Positions 16,654 to 24,580 of a stretch of DNA of 44,405 nucleotides are shown here, piece after piece; the first letter of the stretch is position 1; the number at the start of each line of letters is the position of its first letter. The notes beneath the pieces were generated by a model that was not told the DNA's origin, ran no database searches, and worked only from the letters and a program-made list of their open reading frames with translations. This DNA comes from Clostridiales bacterium (GTDB lineage: Bacteria; Bacillota_A; Clostridia; Christensenellales; Aristaeellaceae), in the NCBI GenBank assembly GCA_024684665.1, contig JAIKWN010000257.1, positions 1-44,405 of the forward strand, given 5' to 3'. The position numbers were made by a program, and so were the translations under genes.

Positions 16654-17362
16654 TCTTCTTTTTGCAGAGCGAAATCTGTATGGTATGATGAAACACGTCG
16701 GACGTGATGAGTATTCCAATAGACGCTAGTACCTTGGACAAAATAAAAGATCGGATTGTTGCACGGCGTCCTTTCGTGAGAATACTTTGCAGGTTCAGAG
16801 AGAATCCTCAAATTGGTCATGTAAAAAGAAAACACCATGCTTATGTTTAAAGCCAGCTTAATAAAAGCTGTTACTCCGGCGATATTATCGATTGTGAACT
16901 TCCAATAACTTGACAACTATTCTAGGCATCATCATAATTAAAGTGAAAGCCGATACGAAAAGAGCAGAATATCAAAAACACAGGCGGTAGAACTGCAGGT
17001 GAAGGTTGTTGTGGTGTATTGCACGGGCTGTGTAGGGGGCCTCAGCATAACGTATGCATGAGCGCATCAAATGCTGGATATGGTATTTGGCGAATAGACA
17101 AAGACCTCATGATCAGGGAATGAGCGACAGAATAGAATGGGAGAAAAAGCCTTGCGCACCACCTTTATCCAAAGGAATACTGCAGATCCTTTCCGGCGGA
17201 AGGACGATCCGGGTTCTCCGAGCCGGTCAGATCCGCGACGGAAGAGAAGGCTGGCGCGGAAGGCCAAGGCAATAGGGTAAAGGGGTTTACCGGACAAATC
17301 ATGAGTTCTGGAAACTGCTTCGGCAAGAAACAGATTCAAACAGGATGCGGAGGGGAATCGCA
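16654..17362. other. AT-rich intergenic stretch with an orphan promoter
   Basis: This 709-base gap is more AT-rich than its surroundings. It contains TTGACA (16910-16915), a 17-base spacer and CATAAT (16933-16938) on the plus strand, a very good promoter match about 420 bases before the gntR start. A 73-codon frame at 17054-17275 and a minus-strand frame at 16575-16916 exist, but neither translation resembles a known protein. The gap may hold a small RNA, a long gntR leader or decayed genes. Confidence 0.4.
16910..16938 (+). promoter_or_regulatory. Sigma-A promoter with no close gene
   Basis: TTGACA and CATAAT are separated by exactly 17 bases. The first recognised gene downstream is gntR at 17363, so the transcript would have a leader of about 418 bases. 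Confidence 0.5.
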
Positions 17363-18010
17363 ATGACTGGTACAGGGACCTTGAAACAGACGGTTTATGA
17401 TGCGGTTTTTGAGGATATCATTGAGGGGCGGTACCCCGCGGGCAGTATCCTTACGGAAAACTCGTTAATGGAAGCCTATAAGGTCAGCAAGGCTCCGGTC
17501 CGCGAAGCCCTCATCGAGTTGTGCAAGGACCTCGCACTGCAAAGCCTGCCCAGGAAGGGGTATATGGTCGTCCCGGTTACCTTGAAAGAGGTCGTAGATC
17601 TTCTGGACTTCCGCGTAGATCTTGAGATTTCAAACTTGCGAAGGGTGAACGGCCGTTTTTCCGAAAAACAGATTGAACTTCTGGAAAAGCTGGCCGAGGA
17701 AGGAGAGGATTCCGGTGAGAAACCCATCGCTCCTCATTGGCTGCGGAACGAAAACTTCCATCTCGAACTATGCCGGTGTTCAGGGAATGAATACACGAGA
17801 AGAATCCTGCGCAATACCCTTCGCCATTCCGTTCTGTTTATCGGCCAGTATTTCCGCTCCGCCTGGGCGTCTTCCCGCGAATCGGACAGCAGTTATCATC
17901 TGGCAATTGTCGGAGCCCTTCGCAAAGGGGATATGAATCTCGCGGAAAAAATGCTGAGAGCCGATATCCTGGCGGTCAGAGACGAGGTGCTGACAGTTAA
18001 GGACCTGTAA
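17363..18010 (+). CDS. GntR-family regulator with FCD ligand domain
   Basis: This transcription regulator of the FadR subfamily probably controls the adjacent transport operon. The 215-residue protein has a winged helix-turn-helix (about 5-70, with TENSLMEAYKVSKAPVREALIEL) and an all-helical FCD domain (about 76-205). Of the usual FCD metal ligands, His133 (NENFHLELC) and His179 (SSYHLAIVGA) are visible, but the last histidine appears replaced in MLRADILAV, so metal binding may be incomplete. The start at 17363 has GGAGGGGA six bases upstream. The next gene starts 143 bases on and has its own promoter region with palindromes. Confidence 0.9.
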   Translation: MTGTGTLKQTVYDAVFEDIIEGRYPAGSILTENSLMEAYKVSKAPVREALIELCKDLALQSLPRKGYMVVPVTLKEVVDLLDFRVDLEISNLRRVNGRFSEKQIELLEKLAEEGEDSGEKPIAPHWLRNENFHLELCRCSGNEYTRRILRNTLRHSVLFIGQYFRSAWASSRESDSSYHLAIVGALRKGDMNLAEKMLRADILAVRDEVLTVKDL

Positions 18011-18043
18011 ATCGCCTTCCTGTCTGTCATTGTAGAAAATTCA

Positions 18044-18104
18044 CAATTGTTTGGATTTCCAGTTTGAACAATTGACATCTGCAGATGATCGGGTTTATTA
18101 TAAT
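18044..18104 (+). promoter_or_regulatory. Operator-rich promoter of the URO-D/peptide-transport operon
   Basis: An inverted repeat, CAATTGTT (18044-18051) and AACAATTG (18067-18074), overlaps a perfect -35 box TTGACA (18072-18077). A perfect 12-bp palindrome, CATCTGCAGATG (18076-18087), directly follows. A perfect TATAAT is at 18099-18104, but the spacing of 21 bases is too long for a simple promoter, which suggests activator or repressor control. The GntR protein encoded just upstream is the natural candidate. Confidence 0.5.
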
Positions 18105-18153
18105 CATACTACTAATCATATCAGGATTATCATGAAAGATAAAGGAGATTCCC

Positions 18154-19116
18154 ATGACGAAAAAAGAACGCGTGCTCGCGGCGATCCGGGGCGAGGAACC
18201 GGATGCGATCCCATCCTGTTTTTCTCTGCATTTTCCGGAAGAATGCAACAGCGGGGAAGCCGGTGTCCGGGCGCATCTCGATTTTTTCAGGGATACGGAT
18301 ACCGACATCCTCAAGATCATGAATGAAAACCTGGTTCCGAATTATGGACGCATGGACACCGCCGATCAGTATGAGGCCCTTCTTCCGGCGTTTGGCGTCC
18401 GGGATGTGTGGATGCAAAGGCAGCTTGACTTTACGAAACGGATCCTGGACGGATGTGACCCGCAGGCCTTTACACTGGGAACCCTACATGGGATTACGGC
18501 ATCCTCGATCCATCCGATCGAAAAGATGGGCCTCAATTATCATGAGGCGCGGACGATGCAGGCCGCGCTGCTTCGCGAAAACCCGAAAAAGATGCTCTCC
18601 GCATTTCAGCGGATTACGGATGGAATGTGCGAGCTGGCGAGGGGATATATCGAAGCCGGCCTGGACGCGGTTTATTACGCCGCGCTGGGCGGTGAACGCT
18701 GTTATTTCACGGATGAGGAATTCGCCGAGTGGATCGAGCCGTTTGACAAACAGATCATGGCGGCGGTTCGCGAGGCGGGTGGATACTGTTTCCTGCACAT
18801 CTGCAAAAGCGGTCTCAACATGGAGCGGTACAGGAATTATTCTTCCGCTTGCGATGTCGTGAATTGGGGCGTATATGAGGCGCCGATGCCTCTTGAGGAT
18901 GGTCGCAGGATGTTCCCAGGCAAAACCGTCATGGGCGGCCTGCCGAACCGTCATGGTGTGCTTGTCGACGGGGATACGAACGCCGTCAGAGAAGCGGTAG
19001 AGAACGTGATTGCCGCCTGGGGACGGCGCGGCTTGATCATTGGCGCGGACTGCACGCTCGCCACTGAGCAGGATCTCGCGCTCGTACGCGCGGCTGTTGA
19101 GGCCGCGAGGGCTTAA
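18154..19116 (+). CDS. URO-D-fold protein, probable zinc methyltransferase
   Basis: This 320-residue protein belongs to the uroporphyrinogen decarboxylase superfamily (N-terminal TKKERVLAAIRGEEPDAIP). It has the His-X-Cys pair His215-Cys217 (FLHICKSG) and a distant Cys300 (GADCTL), the zinc triad that in MtaA/MtbA-type members activates a thiol for methyl transfer. It is therefore more likely a methyltransferase or related enzyme than a heme-pathway decarboxylase. No corrinoid protein is encoded nearby. It is the first gene after an operator-rich promoter and lies 35 bases before the transporter genes, so it probably acts on the imported compound or a derivative. AAAGGAG precedes the start. 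Confidence 0.82.
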   Translation: MTKKERVLAAIRGEEPDAIPSCFSLHFPEECNSGEAGVRAHLDFFRDTDTDILKIMNENLVPNYGRMDTADQYEALLPAFGVRDVWMQRQLDFTKRILDGCDPQAFTLGTLHGITASSIHPIEKMGLNYHEARTMQAALLRENPKKMLSAFQRITDGMCELARGYIEAGLDAVYYAALGGERCYFTDEEFAEWIEPFDKQIMAAVREAGGYCFLHICKSGLNMERYRNYSSACDVVNWGVYEAPMPLEDGRRMFPGKTVMGGLPNRHGVLVDGDTNAVREAVENVIAAWGRRGLIIGADCTLATEQDLALVRAAVEAARA

Positions 19117-19151
19117 ACTCGTAAAACCATGGCAAGGTGGGAGAGAAGAGT

Positions 19152-20105
19152 ATGCGAAAACACATTCGCAAGCGTCTGTTGATCGCGATCCCCACTTTTT
19201 TGGGTATCACGCTGCTGGTTTACCTTCTGGCCTCTCTCGCGCCCGGATCCCCTCTCGAAATGATGTTTATGGATTCGAACGCAACAGCTGAGGCGATGCA
19301 GCAGATGGAAGCCCGCCTGGGTCTGGATCAGCCCTTTTACATTCAGTACCTGCGCTGGCTGGGGCAGCTCTTTAAGGGAAATCTCGGGATGTCCTATCGT
19401 ACGGGACATGCCGTCTGGGCGGACATATCGGAACGGATCGCGCCGACGCTCATGATCACGATTTCCTCGCTTCTCCTTTCCCTTCTGATCGCGATTCCGC
19501 TGGGGATCATGTCCGCCTATAAACCGTATTCTGGCTGGGATTACATTTCCTCAGGTCTTTCCTTTGTCGGTGCGGCCACACCGAACTTCTTCGCCGGACT
19601 GGTTCTCATTTATGTGCTGTCGGTGAAGCTGAAGCTTTTCCCATCCAGCGGAATGTACGACAGCTCGGGCATACGTTCCTTCAGCATGCTCGTGCATCAC
19701 ATGGTACTGCCGGTGATTGTCCTGTCCATTCAGCAGGTTGGCAGCTTCATCCGGCAGATGCGGGCCAGCATGCTCGAGGTGCTGCAGGACGATTACATCA
19801 GGACCGCGCGCTCAAAGGGCTGCGTTGAAACGCGGGTGCTACTCGGGCACGCCGTGCGCAATGCGCTGGCACCGGTCGTTACCTGCATCGGCAATATGAT
19901 CCCCTTCCTGGTCGGAGGCGCAGTGGTTACCGAGCAGCTCTTTGCTTGGCCCGGGCTCGGCAGCCTTATGGTGCTTTCAATCAACTCGCGCGATTACCCC
20001 ATGATCATGGGAATTACGGTCTGCATAGCAGCGGCGGTGCTGATCGGAAACATCGTCATCGATATTCTCTATGGCCTGCTGAATCCTCGTATCCGCTACA
20101 GCTGA
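19152..20105 (+). CDS. Peptide-type ABC transporter permease, DppB family
   Basis: This is the first membrane permease of a peptide/nickel-type (PepT family) ABC importer. The 317-residue protein has an N-terminal helix at about 9-29, the SLAPGSP motif after it, LGLDQPFYIQYLRWL, and the cytoplasmic coupling loop DYIRTARSKG. The ATG at 19152 follows GGGAGAGA; an in-frame GTG at 19137 lies within that ribosome site region. It precedes the DppC partner by 14 bases. Confidence 0.93.
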   Translation: MRKHIRKRLLIAIPTFLGITLLVYLLASLAPGSPLEMMFMDSNATAEAMQQMEARLGLDQPFYIQYLRWLGQLFKGNLGMSYRTGHAVWADISERIAPTLMITISSLLLSLLIAIPLGIMSAYKPYSGWDYISSGLSFVGAATPNFFAGLVLIYVLSVKLKLFPSSGMYDSSGIRSFSMLVHHMVLPVIVLSIQQVGSFIRQMRASMLEVLQDDYIRTARSKGCVETRVLLGHAVRNALAPVVTCIGNMIPFLVGGAVVTEQLFAWPGLGSLMVLSINSRDYPMIMGITVCIAAAVLIGNIVIDILYGLLNPRIRYS

Positions 20106-20119
20106 GGGAGGCGCTGCTT

Positions 20120-20986
20120 ATGGAGAATAAGATAAGAAAAAGCTCATACTTCCGTGATGTCGTCAAGCGTTTCTTTCACCACAGGCTGGCGGTGCTCGGC
20201 CTTACCGTGCTGATCGTCGAAATCCTGTGCGTCCTGTTCCTGCCGCGGCTTCTGCATCTGGATCCTTACGGTCTCGACGTCATGGCCTTTGGGGCGGGCC
20301 CCAGCCCGAAGCATCCCCTGGGCACGGATGACGTGGGACGGGACATGTTTGCGCGCCTGGTGTATGGCGGACGCATTTCCCTGACGGTTGGCATCTGTTC
20401 CGCACTGATCGGTCTTGCGGTCGGGGTTCCGCTCGGGCTGATCGCCGGCTATTTCCGCGGCCCCGCAGAGATCCTGATCATGCGGATGGCGGACGTGTTT
20501 ATGTCGTTCCCGTCAATGATCCTGATCCTCGTGCTGGCCTCCGTACTGGGGCAGTCCGTCGTGACCATAACCGTCGTCATCGGCGTTCTTGGCTGGCCCG
20601 AATTCGCGAGGCTGATATACGCGACGACACTGTCCGTAAGGGAGAAGGATTACGTGGAGTCGGCGAAAGCCATAGGCACGAAGAACGGAACTATTCTTCT
20701 CCGGTATATTCTTCCCAATTCCTTCGCGCCGATCATCGTCGCCTTCACCTTCCGCACCGCGCAGGCAATCATCACCGAATCGTCCCTCAGCTTCCTGGGG
20801 CTTGGCGTTCAGCCGCCCGTCGCTTCCTGGGGGAATATCATATATTACGCGCAATCCATCGCTGTACTCTCATTCAAACCGTGGATGTGGCTGCCGGCGG
20901 GCATCGTTCTGATCCTTACGGTACTGTCCATCAATTTCCTGGGGGACGGCATTCGGGACGCCTTGGATACCAGGATGAGCATCTGA
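20120..20986 (+). CDS. Peptide-type ABC transporter permease, DppC family
   Basis: This is the second permease of the importer. The 288-residue protein has the family features HPLGTDDVGRDMFARLVYGGR, the coupling loop DYVESAKAIGTKNGTILLRY and the C-terminal SFLGLGVQPPVASWG. GAGGGAGG lies nine bases before the ATG at 20120. The frame is open further upstream (to 19946) but that part is the dppB coding region read in another frame. Confidence 0.93.
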   Translation: MENKIRKSSYFRDVVKRFFHHRLAVLGLTVLIVEILCVLFLPRLLHLDPYGLDVMAFGAGPSPKHPLGTDDVGRDMFARLVYGGRISLTVGICSALIGLAVGVPLGLIAGYFRGPAEILIMRMADVFMSFPSMILILVLASVLGQSVVTITVVIGVLGWPEFARLIYATTLSVREKDYVESAKAIGTKNGTILLRYILPNSFAPIIVAFTFRTAQAIITESSLSFLGLGVQPPVASWGNIIYYAQSIAVLSFKPWMWLPAGIVLILTVLSINFLGDGIRDALDTRMSI

Positions 20987-21025
20987 CATCCGGTATTAGG
21001 GGAAATAGAAAAAGGAGGGAAAACC

Positions 21026-22588
21026 ATGAACGCAAAACGTATCCTCATCCTCGCACTGGCAGCTCTTCTGTGCGTGACGGTTTCGGGCGCGCTTGCCGAG
21101 AAAACCATCACACTGGCCATGACCTCTGCGTGGGACAGCATGATGCCCTTTGACACCACCAGCAACTATTCTGACACGATAATGGACCTTCTCTTTGACA
21201 AGCTGGTTTATCTGAAGGCGGACAGCACCTATACTTGGCGTCTGGCCACCGGCATCGACGTAAACGAAGACTCGACCGTACTTACCGTGCACCTGAACGA
21301 GAATGCCAAATGGCATGACGGCGTCCCCGTAACGGCGGACGACGTCGTCTTCACCTGCAAGCTGTACGCTGCGCCCAGCCTCGCGACGGCGCGCACCAAT
21401 CAGTGCAACGAGTTCGCGGGCTTTGGCGAGAGCGACGACAGCCTTCAGGTTGAGGCGCTTGATGAGCACACCGTTCAGTTCAAGCTGAAGGAATCCACCA
21501 ACCTGGACTTCCTGCTCTTCACGAAATTCCGCGATATCTATTTTCTCCCGAAGCACCTTCTGGGTGATATCCCCCTCGACAAGATCCGTGAAGCTGACTA
21601 CTGGAAGGCTCCTGTCGGATCCGGCCCCGCGATTTACGCAGGCGAGATCAGTGGCGAGCGCATGGAGTTCACCGCCAATAAGGACTATTTCATGAAGGCG
21701 CCCGACTGGGACCGCTTCGTTGTTCGCGTTGTCCCGACCGCGAACCTCTTGGCCGGCCTCATGAACGGCGAGATCGACTGCCTCGCCGGAAACTGCGGCT
21801 CCCTGCAGCTTTCCGACTGGGATATGGCCAAGGCGCAGCCGTATCTGACCTGCATTTCTGCGGAGTCCGTTGGCTATCAGTACATGGCAATCAACACATC
21901 GCGCGATTATCTGCCCCCCAAGGTTCGTCAGGCGATCAACAAGGCGGTCAACCGTGATCTCTTCGTCCAGGGCCTCTTCCAGGGCGAGGCGGTTGCAGCC
22001 TATGGACCCATTTCTCCCATGAGCGCGTATTACAATCCGGAAATCGAAGAGCCCTACGATCCGGAAGGCGCAAAGGCCCTGCTCGCGGAGGCGGGCTGGG
22101 ACGGAAGCCATGTCCTCGTCATGTCGGTGCCTACCGGCAATGCCCCGCGTGAGCAGTCCGCCGTCATCATCCAGCAGAACCTGGCCGACGTCGGCATCAA
22201 GACCACGATTGAGTCCGCGGATTTCGCTACGCACCTCAACCGTGTCCGTGAAGGCAACTACGATCTTGGCTTCATCGGCTCTTCCGGTTCCCCGGATCCG
22301 TCGGAGTGCGTCATCAACTTCAACCCGGATCACCTGAACAACTTCTCTCAGCTGTCTGACTGGACCGTCTTCAATACCGGCGCGAAGGGCCAGCATGCGT
22401 TTACCTTCGAGGACCGCAAGGTATGCTACGACGAGTATCAGAAGCTGCTGCGTGAGCAGGTACCGTTCTGCTTCACCTATTTCAACAACATCCTCTACGC
22501 GTACAACAACCGCGTACAGGGAATCACCGATGTGCAGGATTACACCCAGCTGAACCGTGACTATTGGAACTGGACCGTTACTGAGTAA
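21026..22588 (+). CDS. ABC peptide-type solute-binding protein (family 5)
   Basis: This receptor of the peptide-type importer is 520 residues long. It has a signal peptide (core about 6-20) with a probable signal peptidase I site after ALA (22-24) and no lipobox. The mature protein shows family 5 features: the early DSMMPFDTTSNY, WRLATGIDVNEDSTVLTVHLNENAKWHDGVPVTADDVVF, and the C-terminal region with RVQGI. A strong AAAGGAGG precedes the ATG. The ligand cannot be read from sequence; a small peptide or a related nitrogen compound is likely because a dipeptidase closes the operon. Confidence 0.92.
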   Translation: MNAKRILILALAALLCVTVSGALAEKTITLAMTSAWDSMMPFDTTSNYSDTIMDLLFDKLVYLKADSTYTWRLATGIDVNEDSTVLTVHLNENAKWHDGVPVTADDVVFTCKLYAAPSLATARTNQCNEFAGFGESDDSLQVEALDEHTVQFKLKESTNLDFLLFTKFRDIYFLPKHLLGDIPLDKIREADYWKAPVGSGPAIYAGEISGERMEFTANKDYFMKAPDWDRFVVRVVPTANLLAGLMNGEIDCLAGNCGSLQLSDWDMAKAQPYLTCISAESVGYQYMAINTSRDYLPPKVRQAINKAVNRDLFVQGLFQGEAVAAYGPISPMSAYYNPEIEEPYDPEGAKALLAEAGWDGSHVLVMSVPTGNAPREQSAVIIQQNLADVGIKTTIESADFATHLNRVREGNYDLGFIGSSGSPDPSECVINFNPDHLNNFSQLSDWTVFNTGAKGQHAFTFEDRKVCYDEYQKLLREQVPFCFTYFNNILYAYNNRVQGITDVQDYTQLNRDYWNWTVTE

Positions 22589-22595
22589 ACCTGCC

Positions 22596-22627
22596 GGGGC
22601 TGCCGTCCTTCGGCAGCCCCTCTTTTT
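22596..22627 (+). terminator. Intra-operon terminator after the binding-protein gene
   Basis: A perfect 10-bp GC-rich stem (22596-22605 with 22611-22620) closes the loop TCCTT and is followed by TCTTTTT (22621-22627). It begins eight bases after the binding-protein stop codon and abuts the ribosome site of the next gene, so it should reduce transcription of the ATPase genes relative to the receptor. Confidence 0.85.
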
Positions 22628-22641
22628 CCGGGAGGATCACT

Positions 22642-23610
22642 ATGGCCGTATTGGAAGTCCGCGATCTTCGCGTCAGCTTCAAGATCGATAAAAAATGGAT
22701 CCCCGCCGTGGAGGATGTCAGCTTTTCCGTGGACGCGGGAGAAACACTGGGGATCGTGGGAGAATCCGGCTGCGGGAAAAGTGTCACTTCCATGTCGATT
22801 CTCCATCTGCTGCCGGAAAAGACATCCCGAATCGAACATGGTCAGGTCATTTACAAGGGAACCGATCTCGTCCCCCTGGACAATCGTGCGATGAGCGCGT
22901 TTCGGGGCCGCGAGATCTCCATGATCTTTCAGGATTCGATGACGAGCCTGAATCCTGTGCATACCGTCGGGCGGCAGATCGCGGAAGCTTGCCGCTTAAA
23001 CAGCACCCTGTCGGAGCGTGAGGCGTGGGATAAGGCGCTGGAGCTGCTGCGGCGGGTTGAAATTTCGTCCCCGGAGAGGCGCATGAAGGAGTATCCGCAT
23101 CAGCTCTCCGGCGGCATGCGCCAGCGCGTCATGATTGCGATCGCGCTCGCGAGAAATCCGTCCGTCATGATCGCGGATGAACCAACCACTGCCCTGGATG
23201 TCACCATTCAGGCGCAGATCCTGGAACTGATGAAGGAATTAAAGCGCCAGAGCAACACTGCGATTCTGCTGATCACGCATGATATGGGTGTTGTTGCTGA
23301 AATGTCGGACCGTATCATGGTTATGTACGCCGGCATGGTCATGGAGATCGGCAGGGCGCATGACATATTCAAAAACCCCCTGCATCCGTACACGCGCGGT
23401 CTGCTTGCCGCGATTCCGCGCAAGGACAAGGATGTGGAGGAACTCTTCACGATAGAGGGAACTGTCCCGACGCTGCAGACCATGCCGAAGGGATGTCGGT
23501 TCTGTACCCGCTGCGGCGAGGCGTGCGCGCGCTGCTTTGAGGAGCGACCGCCGATGTTTTCCTGCGGAGATACGTCCGTGCGCTGCTGGAAGTATGGGAA
23601 GGAGGCGTGA
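22642..23610 (+). CDS. Peptide-type ABC transporter ATPase, DppD family
   Basis: This is one of two ATPases that power the importer. The 322-residue protein has Walker A GESGCGKS (40-47), the ABC signature LSGGMRQR, Walker B in [11 protein letters not shown] and the switch His in LLITHDMG. The C-terminal oligopeptide-transport extension is rich in cysteines ([14 protein letters not shown] and later Cys residues), as in DppD/OppD proteins where they may bind an iron-sulfur cluster. GGGAGG precedes the start. Its stop lies two bases before the DppF-type start codon. Confidence 0.94.
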   Translation: MAVLEVRDLRVSFKIDKKWIPAVEDVSFSVDAGETLGIVGESGCGKSVTSMSILHLLPEKTSRIEHGQVIYKGTDLVPLDNRAMSAFRGREISMIFQDSMTSLNPVHTVGRQIAEACRLNSTLSEREAWDKALELLRRVEISSPERRMKEYPHQLSGGMRQRVMIAIALARNPSVMIADEPTTALDVTIQAQILELMKELKRQSNTAILLITHDMGVVAEMSDRIMVMYAGMVMEIGRAHDIFKNPLHPYTRGLLAAIPRKDKDVEELFTIEGTVPTLQTMPKGCRFCTRCGEACARCFEERPPMFSCGDTSVRCWKYGKEA

Positions 23611-23612
23611 GC

Positions 23613-24578
23613 ATGCAGGATACGCTCATGTCCGTGCAACATCTCAAAAAATATTTTGCGGGCAGACGCCGCGGTACCTTCGTGAAAGCGGTCGATGACG
23701 TTTCCTTTGACATCGCGAAAGGGGAAACGCTTGGAATCGTGGGGGAGTCCGGCTGCGGGAAATCTACGCTTGGGCGTACGATGATCCGGCTGATTGAACC
23801 CACTGAAGGGCATGTGTTTTATGAGGGAAAGGATCTTTCGGCTCTTTCCGCCGAGGAAATGCGCCTGAAGAGAAGAGAGATCCAGATCATATTCCAGGAT
23901 CCGTACGCGTCGCTGAATCCGCGTATGACGGTGAAGGAACTCATTCGCGCGCCCCTGGATGTCTTCTCAAACGAGAGTGAATCCGCAAAGATGGACAGGG
24001 TCATGCGGATCATGAATCTCGTCGGACTCCGGGAAGAATTCATGTACAAGTACCCGCATGAGTTTTCCGGCGGACAGAGACAGAGGATCGTGATCGCGCG
24101 GGCGCTCATTCTGGAGCCACGGTTCATTTTCTGCGACGAGCCGGTATCCGCGCTTGACGCTTCCGTCCGCGCGCAGGTCCTGAACCTGATGAAGCGCATT
24201 CAGCGCGAAATGGACCTGACGTATCTGTTTATCTCGCATGATCTGTCCGTTGTGCGGTTCCTCTGTGACCGCGTAGGGGTTATGTACCTGGGACATCTGG
24301 TGGAGCTCGCGGATAAGCACACCTTATACGAGCATCCCGTACATCCCTATACGAAAGCGCTGCTGTCTTCCATCCCGGTACCCGATACAGAGGTTAAAAC
24401 GGAGAAGATCATCCTGCGCGGTGAGGTGCCGAGCCCGTACAATCCGCCGACAGGCTGCCCGTTCCATACGCGCTGTCCCGAGGCGCAGGATATCTGCAGA
24501 CAGAGCATGCCGGAAATGCGCGAACTGGGAGACGGGCATACTGTTTCCTGCCACTTCTGTAATGAAAAAGGAGAATGA
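23613..24578 (+). CDS. Peptide-type ABC transporter ATPase, DppF family
   Basis: This is the second ATPase of the importer. The 321-residue protein has Walker A in [12 protein letters not shown] near residue 45, the Q-loop IIFQDPYASLNPR, signature FSGGQRQR, Walker B with CDEPVSALD and the switch region FISHDLSVV. The C-terminal extension contains the usual CPFHTRCP cysteines. I chose the ATG at 23613, seven bases after GGAGG; a GTG at 23607 overlaps the previous stop but sits on the ribosome site. Confidence 0.94.
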   Translation: MQDTLMSVQHLKKYFAGRRRGTFVKAVDDVSFDIAKGETLGIVGESGCGKSTLGRTMIRLIEPTEGHVFYEGKDLSALSAEEMRLKRREIQIIFQDPYASLNPRMTVKELIRAPLDVFSNESESAKMDRVMRIMNLVGLREEFMYKYPHEFSGGQRQRIVIARALILEPRFIFCDEPVSALDASVRAQVLNLMKRIQREMDLTYLFISHDLSVVRFLCDRVGVMYLGHLVELADKHTLYEHPVHPYTKALLSSIPVPDTEVKTEKIILRGEVPSPYNPPTGCPFHTRCPEAQDICRQSMPEMRELGDGHTVSCHFCNEKGE

Positions 24579-24580
24579 TC

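Noticed and set aside
17054..17275. 73-codon frame upstream of gntR
   Set aside because: No ribosome site and Arg/Gly-rich translation without family resemblance.
20996..22396. Minus-strand open frame of 466 codons opposite the family 5 receptor
   Set aside because: The receptor on the plus strand is complete with signal peptide and terminator; the antisense frame has no recognisable motif.
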